Shown here piece by piece: positions 1-5,219 of a stretch of DNA of 5,219 bases. The translations under genes and the position numbers were made by a program. The first letter of the stretch is position 1. The number at the start of each line of letters is the position of its first letter. The DNA comes from Gammaproteobacteria bacterium (GTDB lineage: Bacteria > Pseudomonadota > Gammaproteobacteria > UWMA-0217): the NCBI GenBank assembly GCA_027031685.1, contig JALVPS010000235.1, forward strand, positions 1-5,219, read 5' to 3'. Under the pieces are notes generated by a model. It was not told the origin of the DNA. It saw only the letters and a list, made by a program, of their open reading frames with translations, and made no database searches.

Positions 1-502
1 GGAAGAGGGCGTTGAAGCCCACGGCCACGGCCAGGATGGTGGCGGTGTTGAGCAGCACGGGTGCGTATTCGTAGGCGAAGCCCAGGGCGTGCAGCTTGGC
101 GGAGCCGATGACCGCCGCCAGGGCGGCGGCGCCGCCGGGCGGGTGGATGCAGCGGGCGAAGTACATGGCGCCGATGGCCAGCCCCACGCTGGCGGAGGCG
201 GCCACGGTATAGTTGGGGATCCAGCGCCAGCAGGCCACGCCGATGAGCGCCGAGATGGCGTGTCCGCCGAGCACGTTCCAGGGCTGGGAGAAGGGCACGT
301 GGGGGGCGGCGAACAGCAGCACGGCGCTGGCCCCCATGGAGGGCACGATGAGCACCGCCAGGCGCGGGTCCAGCAGCCAGTAGCCGACCACCAGGATCAT
401 GAAGATGCCCAGGAAGCCGCCCACGGTGGAGATCACGCCCTCGTGCAGGGTGAGCGGGTTGCGGTTGATGCCCAGCAGGTCGCGCAGGTCGTCGAGTTTC
501 AT
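1..502 (-). CDS. HPP family integral membrane protein, partial (C-terminal end beyond window)
   Basis: The 167 visible codons start at the ATG whose complement is 500-502 and are open to the window edge, so the stop is not seen. After a short charged N-terminus (MKLDDLRDLLGINRNP) come hydrophobic segments near residues 22-43, 46-66, 77-93, 99-118 and 148-167. Family signatures are PSMGASAVLLFAAP (54-67), FSQPWNVLGGH (71-81) and HPPGGAAAL (120-128), the last giving the HPP family its name. HPP proteins are multi-pass inner-membrane proteins; cyanobacterial and plastid members have been linked to nitrite transport, while most bacterial ones are uncharacterised, and some carry C-terminal CBS domains that could lie outside this window. 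Transport of a small anion is therefore only an inference. No good Shine-Dalgarno precedes the ATG. The gene is divergent from the VTT gene at 652. Family assignment is secure; substrate is unknown. Confidence 0.9.
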   Translation of the reverse strand, partial: MKLDDLRDLLGINRNPLTLHEGVISTVGGFLGIFMILVVGYWLLDPRLAVLIVPSMGASAVLLFAAPHVPFSQPWNVLGGHAISALIGVACWRWIPNYTVAASASVGLAIGAMYFARCIHPPGGAAALAAVIGSAKLHALGFAYEYAPVLLNTATILAVAVGFNALF

Positions 503-533
503 GGCAGGCGATGGCGGCAGGGGGTGGAGGGGG

Positions 534-539
534 ATGATA
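534..539 (-). promoter_or_regulatory. Candidate -10 box (TATCAT) for the HPP gene
   Basis: On the minus strand this reads TATCAT, five of six matches to TATAAT, standing out in GC-rich surroundings. A transcript starting about seven bases downstream would have a leader of roughly 24 bases before the ATG at 502. The hexamer 17 bases upstream (TGGGGC) is a poor -35, and that zone is filled by the inverted repeat at 541-570. An activator-dependent or dyad-controlled promoter is possible, but this is inference. Confidence 0.4.
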
Positions 540-540
540 A

Positions 541-570
541 CCTGCCGGCGGCGCCGGCCCCACCGGCAGG
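541..570. repeat. 30-bp imperfect inverted repeat, candidate operator
   Basis: Two adjacent 15-base arms: the left arm is CCTGCCGGCGGCGCC and the reverse complement of the right arm is CCTGCCGGTGGGGCC, so 13 of 15 positions pair, including a perfect outer 8 bp. It directly abuts the TATCAT box at 534-539 on the HPP side. There is no T-tract on either strand, so it is not an intrinsic terminator. A regulator binding site is the natural reading, though short dyads are common in GC-rich DNA. Confidence 0.4.
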
Positions 571-608
571 GGGCCATCTTGAATTGCCCCCCGGCGCGAC
601 CCACTCAT

Positions 609-621
609 GGGGGATTCCCCC
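609..621. repeat. Perfect small inverted repeat upstream of the VTT gene
   Basis: Five G, ATT, five C: a perfect 5-bp stem with a 3-base loop, 31 bases before the ATG at 652. Followed at 630-641 by the 12-bp perfect palindrome GGCCGCGCGGCC. Either could fold in the 5' leader of the VTT mRNA or be an operator; neither is followed by a T-tract. Function unknown. Confidence 0.3.
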
Positions 622-651
622 GTTGCGGAGGCCGCGCGGCCGTGATGTCCC

Positions 652-1455
652 ATGCCTGAGACGCCCCTGTCCACCGATTCCGCCCCGGCCCGCCCGGCGC
701 GCCGCGGCTGTGCGTCCGCGTCCCGGGCCAGGGTGATCTGGGGGCTGCTGGCCGGGGCGCTGTTCGTGGCTGCGCTGGTGGGCGTGCTGGTGCTGTTCGA
801 CCTGGACGAGCAGGTGCTGCGCCTGCTGCGCTGGCTGGACGGCCTGGGCTGGCGGGCGCCGCTGCTGTTCATCCTGCTCATGGCCGCGGTGGTGGTGCTG
901 CTGTTGCCGGGGGTGCTGTTCACCACCGGGGCCGGCTTCGTGTTCGGCGTGGCGGAGGGCACCATTGTGGTGGTGCTGGGCACCACGCTGGGCTCACTCA
1001 TCGCCTTCCTGCTGGGCCGGCACCTGCTGGGGCCGCGCGCGCAGGGCTGGCTGCGCCGCCACGGGCGGCTGGCGGGGGTGAGCGAGGCATTGGCCGGCGA
1101 GGGCTGGCGGGTGGTGCTGCTCACGCGCCTGATCCCCTTCTTCCCCTCCAAGCTGTCCAACTACCTGTTCGGGGCGCTGCCCTTCTCGCTGCGCGACTTC
1201 GGGCTGGGGACCTTCCTCGGCATCATTCCCTATTCGCTGCACAACGTGTATCTCGGCTCGCTGGCGGCGGGTGCCGCCGAGCTGGCGACCGGCGCCAGCA
1301 CGCGCACCCCCTGGCAGTGGGCCTTCTACGGCCTGGGGCTGGTGGCCGTGGTGGTGGCGGTGGCCTACCTGGGGCGGGTGGCGCAGCGGGGCCTGGCCCG
1401 CTACACCGAGCCGGCGGAGGAAACGGAGACGGAGGAGGACGGGTGCCCTGGCTGA
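652..1455 (+). CDS. TVP38/TMEM64 family membrane protein (VTT / SNARE-associated, DedA superfamily)
   Basis: A 267-residue multi-pass inner-membrane protein. A basic cytoplasmic leader (residues 1-27, Arg-rich) precedes a first helix near 28-49. The VTT core follows: LLPGVLFTTGAGFVFG (84-99), a GSLIAFLLGR segment (114-123), the Arg-containing motif RLIPFFPSKLSNYLFGA (159-175) and GTFLGIIPYSLHNVYLGS (186-203), then a last helix near 222-241. The C-terminus is acidic (EPAEETETEEDG). The length is a little above the usual 200-240 residues. Relatives in the DedA superfamily act in membrane homeostasis, including recycling of undecaprenyl-phosphate and lipid scrambling; what this member moves is not known. 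The ATG at 652 lacks a nearby Shine-Dalgarno; an in-frame GTG at 733-735 is possible but would remove the basic leader and start inside the first helix. The next ORF begins three bases after the stop. Confidence 0.92.
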   Translation: MPETPLSTDSAPARPARRGCASASRARVIWGLLAGALFVAALVGVLVLFDLDEQVLRLLRWLDGLGWRAPLLFILLMAAVVVLLLPGVLFTTGAGFVFGVAEGTIVVVLGTTLGSLIAFLLGRHLLGPRAQGWLRRHGRLAGVSEALAGEGWRVVLLTRLIPFFPSKLSNYLFGALPFSLRDFGLGTFLGIIPYSLHNVYLGSLAAGAAELATGASTRTPWQWAFYGLGLVAVVVAVAYLGRVAQRGLARYTEPAEETETEEDGCPG

Positions 1456-1458
1456 TTC

Positions 1459-1739
1459 GTGATGGGCCACCCGGCGCCGGAGAAGAATCTGGTCTTCCTG
1501 GCTGCGGCGGTGGCCTGCTTCCTGTGCCAGGAACCGCGCGCCGTGTTCCTGCTGGTGGAGCCGGGGCCCCCCGAGCACGTCATCCGCCACGTGCTGGAGC
1601 AGGCCGGCCTGCTGGACCGTCTGTACCACGCCGGCGTGCCGGTGGTGGGGATGGGCGCGTCCGGCCTGCCGCTGCTGGCGGAGCTGGCGCGGACGGGTTG
1701 GGCGGGCGGCTTGCTTTCCCCGGCGGCGCCCCCAGATAG
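1459..1739 (+). pseudogene. Unrecognised short ORF, probably frameshifted near its 3' end
   Basis: A GTG at 1459 directly followed by an ATG at 1462 opens a frame three bases after the VTT stop, in the same frame. For about 80 codons it has the strong G/C third-position bias of a real gene. The product reads APEKNLVFLAAAVACFL, then VFLLVEPGPPEHVIRHVL, EQAGLLDRLYHAGVPVV and GMGASGLPLLAELARTG: alternating hydrophobic strands and helices, as in a small alpha/beta domain. I do not recognise the family; a DsrE-like fold crossed my mind but rests only on the shape of the LL-GVPVVGMGASG stretch. From about 1706 the codon pattern decays, and this frame would run through the terminator-like hairpin and out of phase through the coiled-coil gene to 2193. 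One extra base upstream of 1737 would bring TAG (1737-1739) into frame, giving a 92-93 residue protein ending ten bases before the hairpin. It could be a true pseudogene, a sequencing error, or non-coding. Confidence 0.4.
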
Positions 1740-1748
1740 GGGCAGAGA

Positions 1749-1774
1749 AACCCGGCCGTCGCCGGGTTGTTTTT
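1749..1774 (+). terminator. Intrinsic terminator-like hairpin before the coiled-coil gene
   Basis: A perfect 8-bp stem AACCCGGC / GCCGGGTT (1749-1756 and 1761-1768) with loop CGTC, followed by GTTTTT-rich sequence to 1774. This is a classic Rho-independent terminator for the VTT transcript. It ends only 25 bases before the ATG of the next gene, so it could also act as a leader attenuator for that gene. A smaller GCCCC/GGGGC hairpin (1728-1743) lies just upstream. Confidence 0.75.
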
Positions 1775-1786
1775 ACCGCATACAAC

Positions 1787-1792
1787 AGGAGG
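1787..1792 (+). promoter_or_regulatory. Shine-Dalgarno AGGAGG of the coiled-coil gene
   Basis: A perfect AGGAGG with a 6-base spacer to the ATG at 1799. It is the best ribosome binding site in the window and fixes the start of the coiled-coil ORF, which has no upstream in-frame stop to limit it. Confidence 0.85.
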
Positions 1793-1798
1793 CAGGAC

Positions 1799-2320
1799 AT
1801 GGTCGCCAAGGCAGAGACGGCGCTGGACGAGCTGCAGGCGCGGGTGCGCCCGCTGGAGGAGGCGATGGCGCGCGTGGAGCGGCGCCTGGACGAGCTGCAG
1901 GGCCAGCTGCGCGCGGTGCGCGAGCGGCTGGCGGCGGTGGAGGCGCGCGCCTTGGACCTGGGCCGCGACATGCGCCACCAGCGCCACGCGCTCAACGAAC
2001 TGCGCCAAAAGTTGAAGAAACACGATGCGCTGCTGCGCGAGATCGATCCCGAGCGCGCCCCGCGCGAGTACGAGCGCCTGGTGCAGGACCGCGAGGACCT
2101 GCGCGTGAAGCTGGAGCGCGCGGGGCAGGCGCTGGAGACGCTGCACGCCCAATACGAGCAGGCACTGGAGGAGGAGCTGCGGCTGCTGGGTGAGGAGTGG
2201 GAACTGGAGCAGGAACTGGACCACCTGCGGGCCCGTTACGAGACGCTGCTCAAGCGCATCGCGCGCCTGGCGCAGGGTCTGGAACGGCGCGTGCGCGACG
2301 CCCGCGCGCGCCACTTCTGA
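1799..2320 (+). CDS. Coiled-coil protein of unknown function
   Basis: A 173-residue soluble protein, almost entirely predicted helix, rich in Glu, Arg, Leu, Ala and Gln. It has no signal peptide, no membrane segment and no cysteine. The first helix (about residues 5-81) has heptad-spaced Leu/Val; LDELQ occurs at 9-13 and again at 30-34, exactly three heptads apart. A break at DPERAPR (83-89) separates a second helix (about 90-169), so the chain could fold back as a helical hairpin or form a long dimeric rod. The C-terminus is very basic (RRVRDARARHF). I recognise no family; such proteins may be scaffolds or may resemble parts of SMC- or KfrA-like coiled coils only through composition. The start is fixed by AGGAGG at 1787. 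G/C third positions are consistent throughout, so it is a real gene. A terminator-like hairpin lies 25 bases upstream, leaving no room for a conventional promoter between them. It converges with argF, with 16 bases between the stops. Confidence 0.85.
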   Translation: MVAKAETALDELQARVRPLEEAMARVERRLDELQGQLRAVRERLAAVEARALDLGRDMRHQRHALNELRQKLKKHDALLREIDPERAPREYERLVQDREDLRVKLERAGQALETLHAQYEQALEEELRLLGEEWELEQELDHLRARYETLLKRIARLAQGLERRVRDARARHF

Positions 2321-2336
2321 GCCGCCGGCGGGGCCG

Positions 2337-3239
2337 TCAGGCGAGCAGGAACTCCAGCAGGCCGTTCTGGGCGTGCAGGCGGTTCTCCGCCTCCTCCCAC
2401 ACCACGCTCTGGGGGCCCTCCAGCACCTCGGCGGTGACCTCCTCGCCGCGGTGGGCGGGCAGGCAGTGCATGAACAGCGCGTCGGGTTTGGCGGCGGCCA
2501 TCACCTCGGCGTTCACCTGGAAGCCGCGGAAGGCGGCCGCCCGCTCGCGCTGCTCCTCCTCCTGGCCCATGCTGGCCCATACGTCGGTCACCACCAGGTC
2601 GGCCCCGGCCGCGGCCGCCACCGGGTCGCGCAGCAGGGTGACGCGGTCGGCGCCGCGCGCCAGCACGTCCGGATCGGGGTCGTAGCCCGCCGGGCAGGCG
2701 ATGTTGAGCCGGAAGTCGAAACGGATGGCGGCGTTGATGTAGGAGTGGCACATGTTGTTGCCGTCGCCCACCCAGGTCACCTGCCGGCCCTGGATGCTGC
2801 CGCGGTGCTCCTCGTAGGTGAGCACGTCGGCCAGCAGCTGGCAGGGGTGGTACATGTCGGTGAGGCCATTGATGACCGGCACCTGGGAGTGGCTGGCGAA
2901 GACCTCCAGCGTGCGCTGCTCGAAGGTGCGGATCATGAGGCCGTCCACCATGCGCGACACCACGCGCGCCGTGTCCTCCACGGGCTCGCCTCGGCCCAGC
3001 TGGGTGTCGCGCGGCGACAGGAAGATGGCCCCGCCGCCGAGCTGGAGCATGCCCACCTCGAAGGACACCCGCGTGCGGGTGGAGGACTTGTCGAAGATCA
3101 TGCCCAGGGTCTTGCCGCGCAGCGGCTGGAACAGCTCGCCGCGCAGGCGCAGGGTCTTGATGTAGGTGGCACGCTCGATCACGCGGCGCAGCTCCTCGCT
3201 GCTGAAGTCGAGCAGGGTCAGGAAGTGGCGGGTGGTCAT
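2337..3239 (-). CDS. argF: Ornithine carbamoyltransferase (anabolic)
   Basis: A 300-residue cytoplasmic enzyme that condenses carbamoyl phosphate with L-ornithine to give citrulline in arginine biosynthesis. The signatures of the family are present in order: the carbamoyl-phosphate loop SSTRTR (52-57), LGRGEP-DTARVxSRM (81-97), HPCQLLADVLT (131-141), the ornithine-binding DVWASMGQ (219-226) and the catalytic HCLPAHRG (258-265, Cys259). Its length matches anabolic ArgF enzymes (about 300-310 residues). The start is the ATG complementary to 3237-3239, six bases after GAGGAG (complement of 3246-3251); the typical N-terminus MTTRHFLTLLDFSSEEL agrees. argD ends two bases upstream, so the pair should be co-transcribed and translationally coupled. 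Nothing looks broken. A catabolic role (arginine deiminase pathway) is less likely next to argD and without arcA or arcC here. Confidence 0.97.
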   Translation of the reverse strand: MTTRHFLTLLDFSSEELRRVIERATYIKTLRLRGELFQPLRGKTLGMIFDKSSTRTRVSFEVGMLQLGGGAIFLSPRDTQLGRGEPVEDTARVVSRMVDGLMIRTFEQRTLEVFASHSQVPVINGLTDMYHPCQLLADVLTYEEHRGSIQGRQVTWVGDGNNMCHSYINAAIRFDFRLNIACPAGYDPDPDVLARGADRVTLLRDPVAAAAGADLVVTDVWASMGQEEEQRERAAAFRGFQVNAEVMAAAKPDALFMHCLPAHRGEEVTAEVLEGPQSVVWEEAENRLHAQNGLLEFLLA

Positions 3240-3241
3240 GG

Positions 3242-4429
3242 TCAGCTCCTCGTCGCGGACAGGAAGTCGCGGATCAGGTCCGCCACGTGGCGGACGATGG
3301 TGTCGGCCTCGGCATCGCTCAGGACGAGGGGCGGCAGCAGGCGCACCACCCGGCCGGCGGTGACGTTGATGAGCAGTTGCCGCTCCTCCAGGGCGCGCGC
3401 CACCAGCTCGCCGCAGGGGCGGTCCAGCTCCACCCCCACCATGGCCCCTAGGCCGCGCACCTCGCGCACGCCGTCCAGCCCCGCCAGGGCCTCGCGCAGG
3501 CCGTCGCGCAGGCGCTCGCCCAGGGCCTCGGCGCGGGTCACCAGGTCCTCTTCGGCCAGCACGTCCAGCACGGTGAGCGCCGCCCGGCAGGCCAGCGGAT
3601 TGCCGCCGAAGGTGGAGCCGTGCGTGCCCGGCCCCAGCACCTCCGCCGCCGCGTCGCGCGCCAGCAGGGCGCCGATGGGCGCCCCGTTGCCGAGGGCCTT
3701 GGCCAGCAGCAGCACGTCGGGCTGCGCGGGGCCGTGCTGGAAGGCGAACCAGCGGCCGGTGCGACCCACGCCGGTCTGCACCTCGTCCAGCATGAGCAGC
3801 CAGCCGTACCGGTCGCACAGGGCGCGCAGCCCCGCCAGGTAGTCCGCCGCTGGCACGCGCACGCCGCCCTCGCCCTGCACCGGCTCCACCAGCACGGCCA
3901 CGATGTCGTCGTGCTCCGTGGCCGCCCGTTCCACCGCCTCCAGGTTGTCGAAGGGCACGCGCACGAAGCCGGGCAGCAGCGGCTCGAAGCCGGCCTGGAC
4001 GGCCGGGTTGCCGGTGGCCGCCAGCGCGCCCAGGGTGCGACCGTGGAAGCTGCCCTCCGTGACCACGATGCGCGGCGTGGCGAGGTCCCGTCGGTGGCCG
4101 TACAGACGCGCCAGCTTGATGGCCGCCTCGTTGGCCTCTGTCCCCGAGTTGCAGAAGAAGGCGTGCGTCATGCCGGACAGCGCGCACAGCCGCTCGGCCA
4201 GCGCCTCCTGGAGAGGAATGCGGTACAGGTTGGATGTGTGCAGCAGGGTCTTTGCCTGCGCCGCCAGCGCCTCCGCCAGGCGTGGGTGGGCGTGCCCCAG
4301 GCTGCACACCGCGATGCCGCTCAGGGCGTCCAGGTAACGTCGGCCCTCCGCGTCGAAGAGGTAGGGCCCTTCCCCCCGCTCGAAGGCCACGGGCAGGCGC
4401 GCGTAGTTGGCTATCAGGTGATCGGTCAT
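3242..4429 (-). CDS. argD: Acetylornithine aminotransferase, PLP-dependent class III
   Basis: A 395-residue enzyme transferring an amino group from glutamate to N-acetylglutamate 5-semialdehyde to give N-acetylornithine; relatives also act on N-succinyl-diaminopimelate precursors. Class III aminotransferase features are intact: NSGTEANEAAIKLAR (94-108), SFHGRTLGALAATG (127-140), EPVQGEGG (182-189), DEVQTGVGRTG (215-225), the PLP Schiff-base lysine K244 in LLLAKALGNG, and THGSTFGGNPLA (269-280). Length is normal for ArgD. I chose the ATG at 4427-4429 (MTDHLIANYARLP), the usual family start; an upstream in-frame ATG at 4493-4495 would add an atypical extension reading through the leader hairpin. 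No clear Shine-Dalgarno precedes the chosen ATG, which may mean weak or structure-dependent initiation. argF follows at two bases. Neighbouring argF favours ArgD over catabolic AstC or a GABA/ornithine transaminase. Confidence 0.95.
   Translation of the reverse strand: MTDHLIANYARLPVAFERGEGPYLFDAEGRRYLDALSGIAVCSLGHAHPRLAEALAAQAKTLLHTSNLYRIPLQEALAERLCALSGMTHAFFCNSGTEANEAAIKLARLYGHRRDLATPRIVVTEGSFHGRTLGALAATGNPAVQAGFEPLLPGFVRVPFDNLEAVERAATEHDDIVAVLVEPVQGEGGVRVPAADYLAGLRALCDRYGWLLMLDEVQTGVGRTGRWFAFQHGPAQPDVLLLAKALGNGAPIGALLARDAAAEVLGPGTHGSTFGGNPLACRAALTVLDVLAEEDLVTRAEALGERLRDGLREALAGLDGVREVRGLGAMVGVELDRPCGELVARALEERQLLINVTAGRVVRLLPPLVLSDAEADTIVRHVADLIRDFLSATRS
3246..3251 (-). promoter_or_regulatory. 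Shine-Dalgarno GAGGAG of argF, inside the 3' end of argD
   Basis: On the minus strand GAGGAG lies six bases before the argF ATG and within the last codons of argD. The argD stop (TGA) sits between this site and the argF start, an arrangement typical of translational coupling. Confidence 0.8.
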
Positions 4430-4449
4430 GGCGGTGGCGCGTGGAAACG

Positions 4450-4473
4450 AAAAACGGCAGCGCAAGGCTGCCG
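4450..4473 (-). terminator. Terminator-like hairpin in the argD leader (possible attenuator)
   Basis: On the minus strand: CGGCAGC, loop CTTGC, GCTGCCG, then TTTTT (complement 4450-4454). A perfect 7-bp GC-rich stem with a T5 tract, 20 bases before the argD ATG and just downstream of the candidate promoter. It has the form of an intrinsic terminator, but no minus-strand gene upstream needs terminating because the upstream neighbour is divergent. It could be an attenuator, a 5' mRNA-stabilising hairpin, or a block to stray antisense transcripts. No leader peptide with arginine codons is visible. Confidence 0.55.
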
Positions 4474-4483
4474 GGAAAGACCG

Positions 4484-4513
4484 AATATAAACCAAAAGGG
4501 CAGGGCGTTTGAA
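4484..4513 (-). promoter_or_regulatory. Candidate sigma-70 promoter of argD-argF
   Basis: On the minus strand, -35 TTCAAA (complement of 4508-4513; four of six matches) and -10 TATATT (complement of 4484-4489; five of six), with an 18-base spacer. The A+T-rich patch stands out in the region. Transcription would start near 4477, a few bases before the leader hairpin, about 48 bases before the argD ATG. Confidence 0.5.
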
Positions 4514-4518
4514 GCGCC
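4504..4518. repeat. Imperfect palindrome over the argD -35 box, candidate operator
   Basis: GGCGTTTGAAGCGCC: six of seven base pairs are symmetric about the central base. It covers the candidate -35 element, where a bound repressor would block RNA polymerase. It does not match the E. coli ARG box (TGAAT-N-ATTCA type), so assigning it to ArgR is not justified. Confidence 0.3.
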
Positions 4519-4638
4519 TGTCGGGCGGGAGCGGAAAATTCGCGAACTGACGTCTGGTTCACGCCGCGCCCGGCGCCATTGCCCTACACTTCGTGCCAGT
4601 TTGTACCTTCCCCCGAGCGGGCCCCGGCCCACGGCACC

Positions 4639-5219
<581 letters not shown>

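Noticed and set aside
579..608. Plus-strand promoter for the VTT gene (TTGAAT, 18 bases, ACTCAT)
   Set aside because: The -35 matches four of six, but the -10 matches only three of six; too weak to call.
1453..1462. Readthrough or selenocysteine at the VTT TGA, since the next ORF is in the same frame
   Set aside because: Same-frame placement occurs by chance one time in three. The VTT protein ends naturally with an acidic tail, and I see no convincing SECIS-like hairpin just downstream.
994..2314. Long minus-strand frames opposite the VTT gene, the broken ORF and the coiled-coil gene
   Set aside because: They are rich in Arg, Gln, His and Pro, have no family motifs, and mirror the codon bias of the plus-strand genes; they are antisense shadows.
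2321..2336. Shared bidirectional terminator between the coiled-coil gene and argF
   Set aside because: CCGCCGGCGG is palindromic, but it has no loop and no T-tract on either side, so there is no support for an intrinsic terminator.
4484..4500. Half of an E. coli-type ARG box near TTATATTC
   Set aside because: Only one half-site partly fits; there is no TGAAT partner at the required spacing.
4539..4546. TTCGCGAA palindrome as an operator
   Set aside because: Only 8 bp with no extended symmetry and upstream of the likely promoter elements; not distinguishable from chance.
2337..4562. A 741-codon open frame on the minus strand covering both argD and argF
   Set aside because: Only its last 300 codons (argF) are in the right frame. 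The rest is an out-of-phase reading of argD made open by high GC.
4558..4590. Plus-strand promoter for the receiver-like gene (TTCACG and TACACT)
   Set aside because: The spacer would be 21 bases and both boxes are imperfect; nor does it match a sigma-54 site.

Overview
The window is very GC-rich DNA with strong third-position GC bias and compact, operon-like gene packing. This fits a high-GC proteobacterium, most likely a gammaproteobacterium. That placement is inferred from base composition, gene content and the argD-argF pairing; no marker gene fixes the species.

Layout. (1) 1-502, minus strand: the N-terminal 167 codons of an HPP-family membrane protein, running off the left edge. (2) 503-651: a divergent intergenic region with a 30-bp imperfect dyad next to a TATCAT -10 box for the HPP gene, plus two short palindromes before the next gene. 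(3) 652-1455, plus strand: a TVP38/TMEM64 (VTT/DedA-superfamily) membrane protein. (4) 1459-1739, plus strand: an unrecognised short ORF that looks coding at first but has no stop in its own frame before a strong terminator-like hairpin at 1749-1774. One missing base would let it end at 1739, so it is probably frameshifted. (5) 1799-2320, plus strand: an unrecognised 173-residue coiled-coil protein with an excellent Shine-Dalgarno. (6) 2337-4429, minus strand: the arginine pair argD (3242-4429) then argF (2337-3239), two bases apart and converging on the coiled-coil gene. (7) 4430-4638: a divergent regulatory region with a credible sigma-70 promoter for argDF, an imperfect palindrome over its -35 box, and a hairpin plus T-tract just before argD. 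(8) 4639-5219, plus strand: a gene with a degenerate receiver-like N-terminal domain followed by a long Glu-Pro repeat, running off the right edge.

Function. The only clear pathway is arginine biosynthesis. ArgD makes N-acetylornithine, and after deacetylation (enzyme not in this window) ArgF carbamoylates ornithine to citrulline. The two membrane proteins are divergently arranged and need not be related in function. The coiled-coil protein and the receiver-like/Glu-Pro protein are the least explained genes.

No complete new system is evident. The items most worth a second look are the terminator-like hairpins 20-25 bases before two start codons (argD and the coiled-coil gene), the broken ORF at 1459-1739, and the nested hexanucleotide repeat encoding Glu-Pro. 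No tRNA, rRNA, CRISPR array, transposase or insertion sequence was seen.
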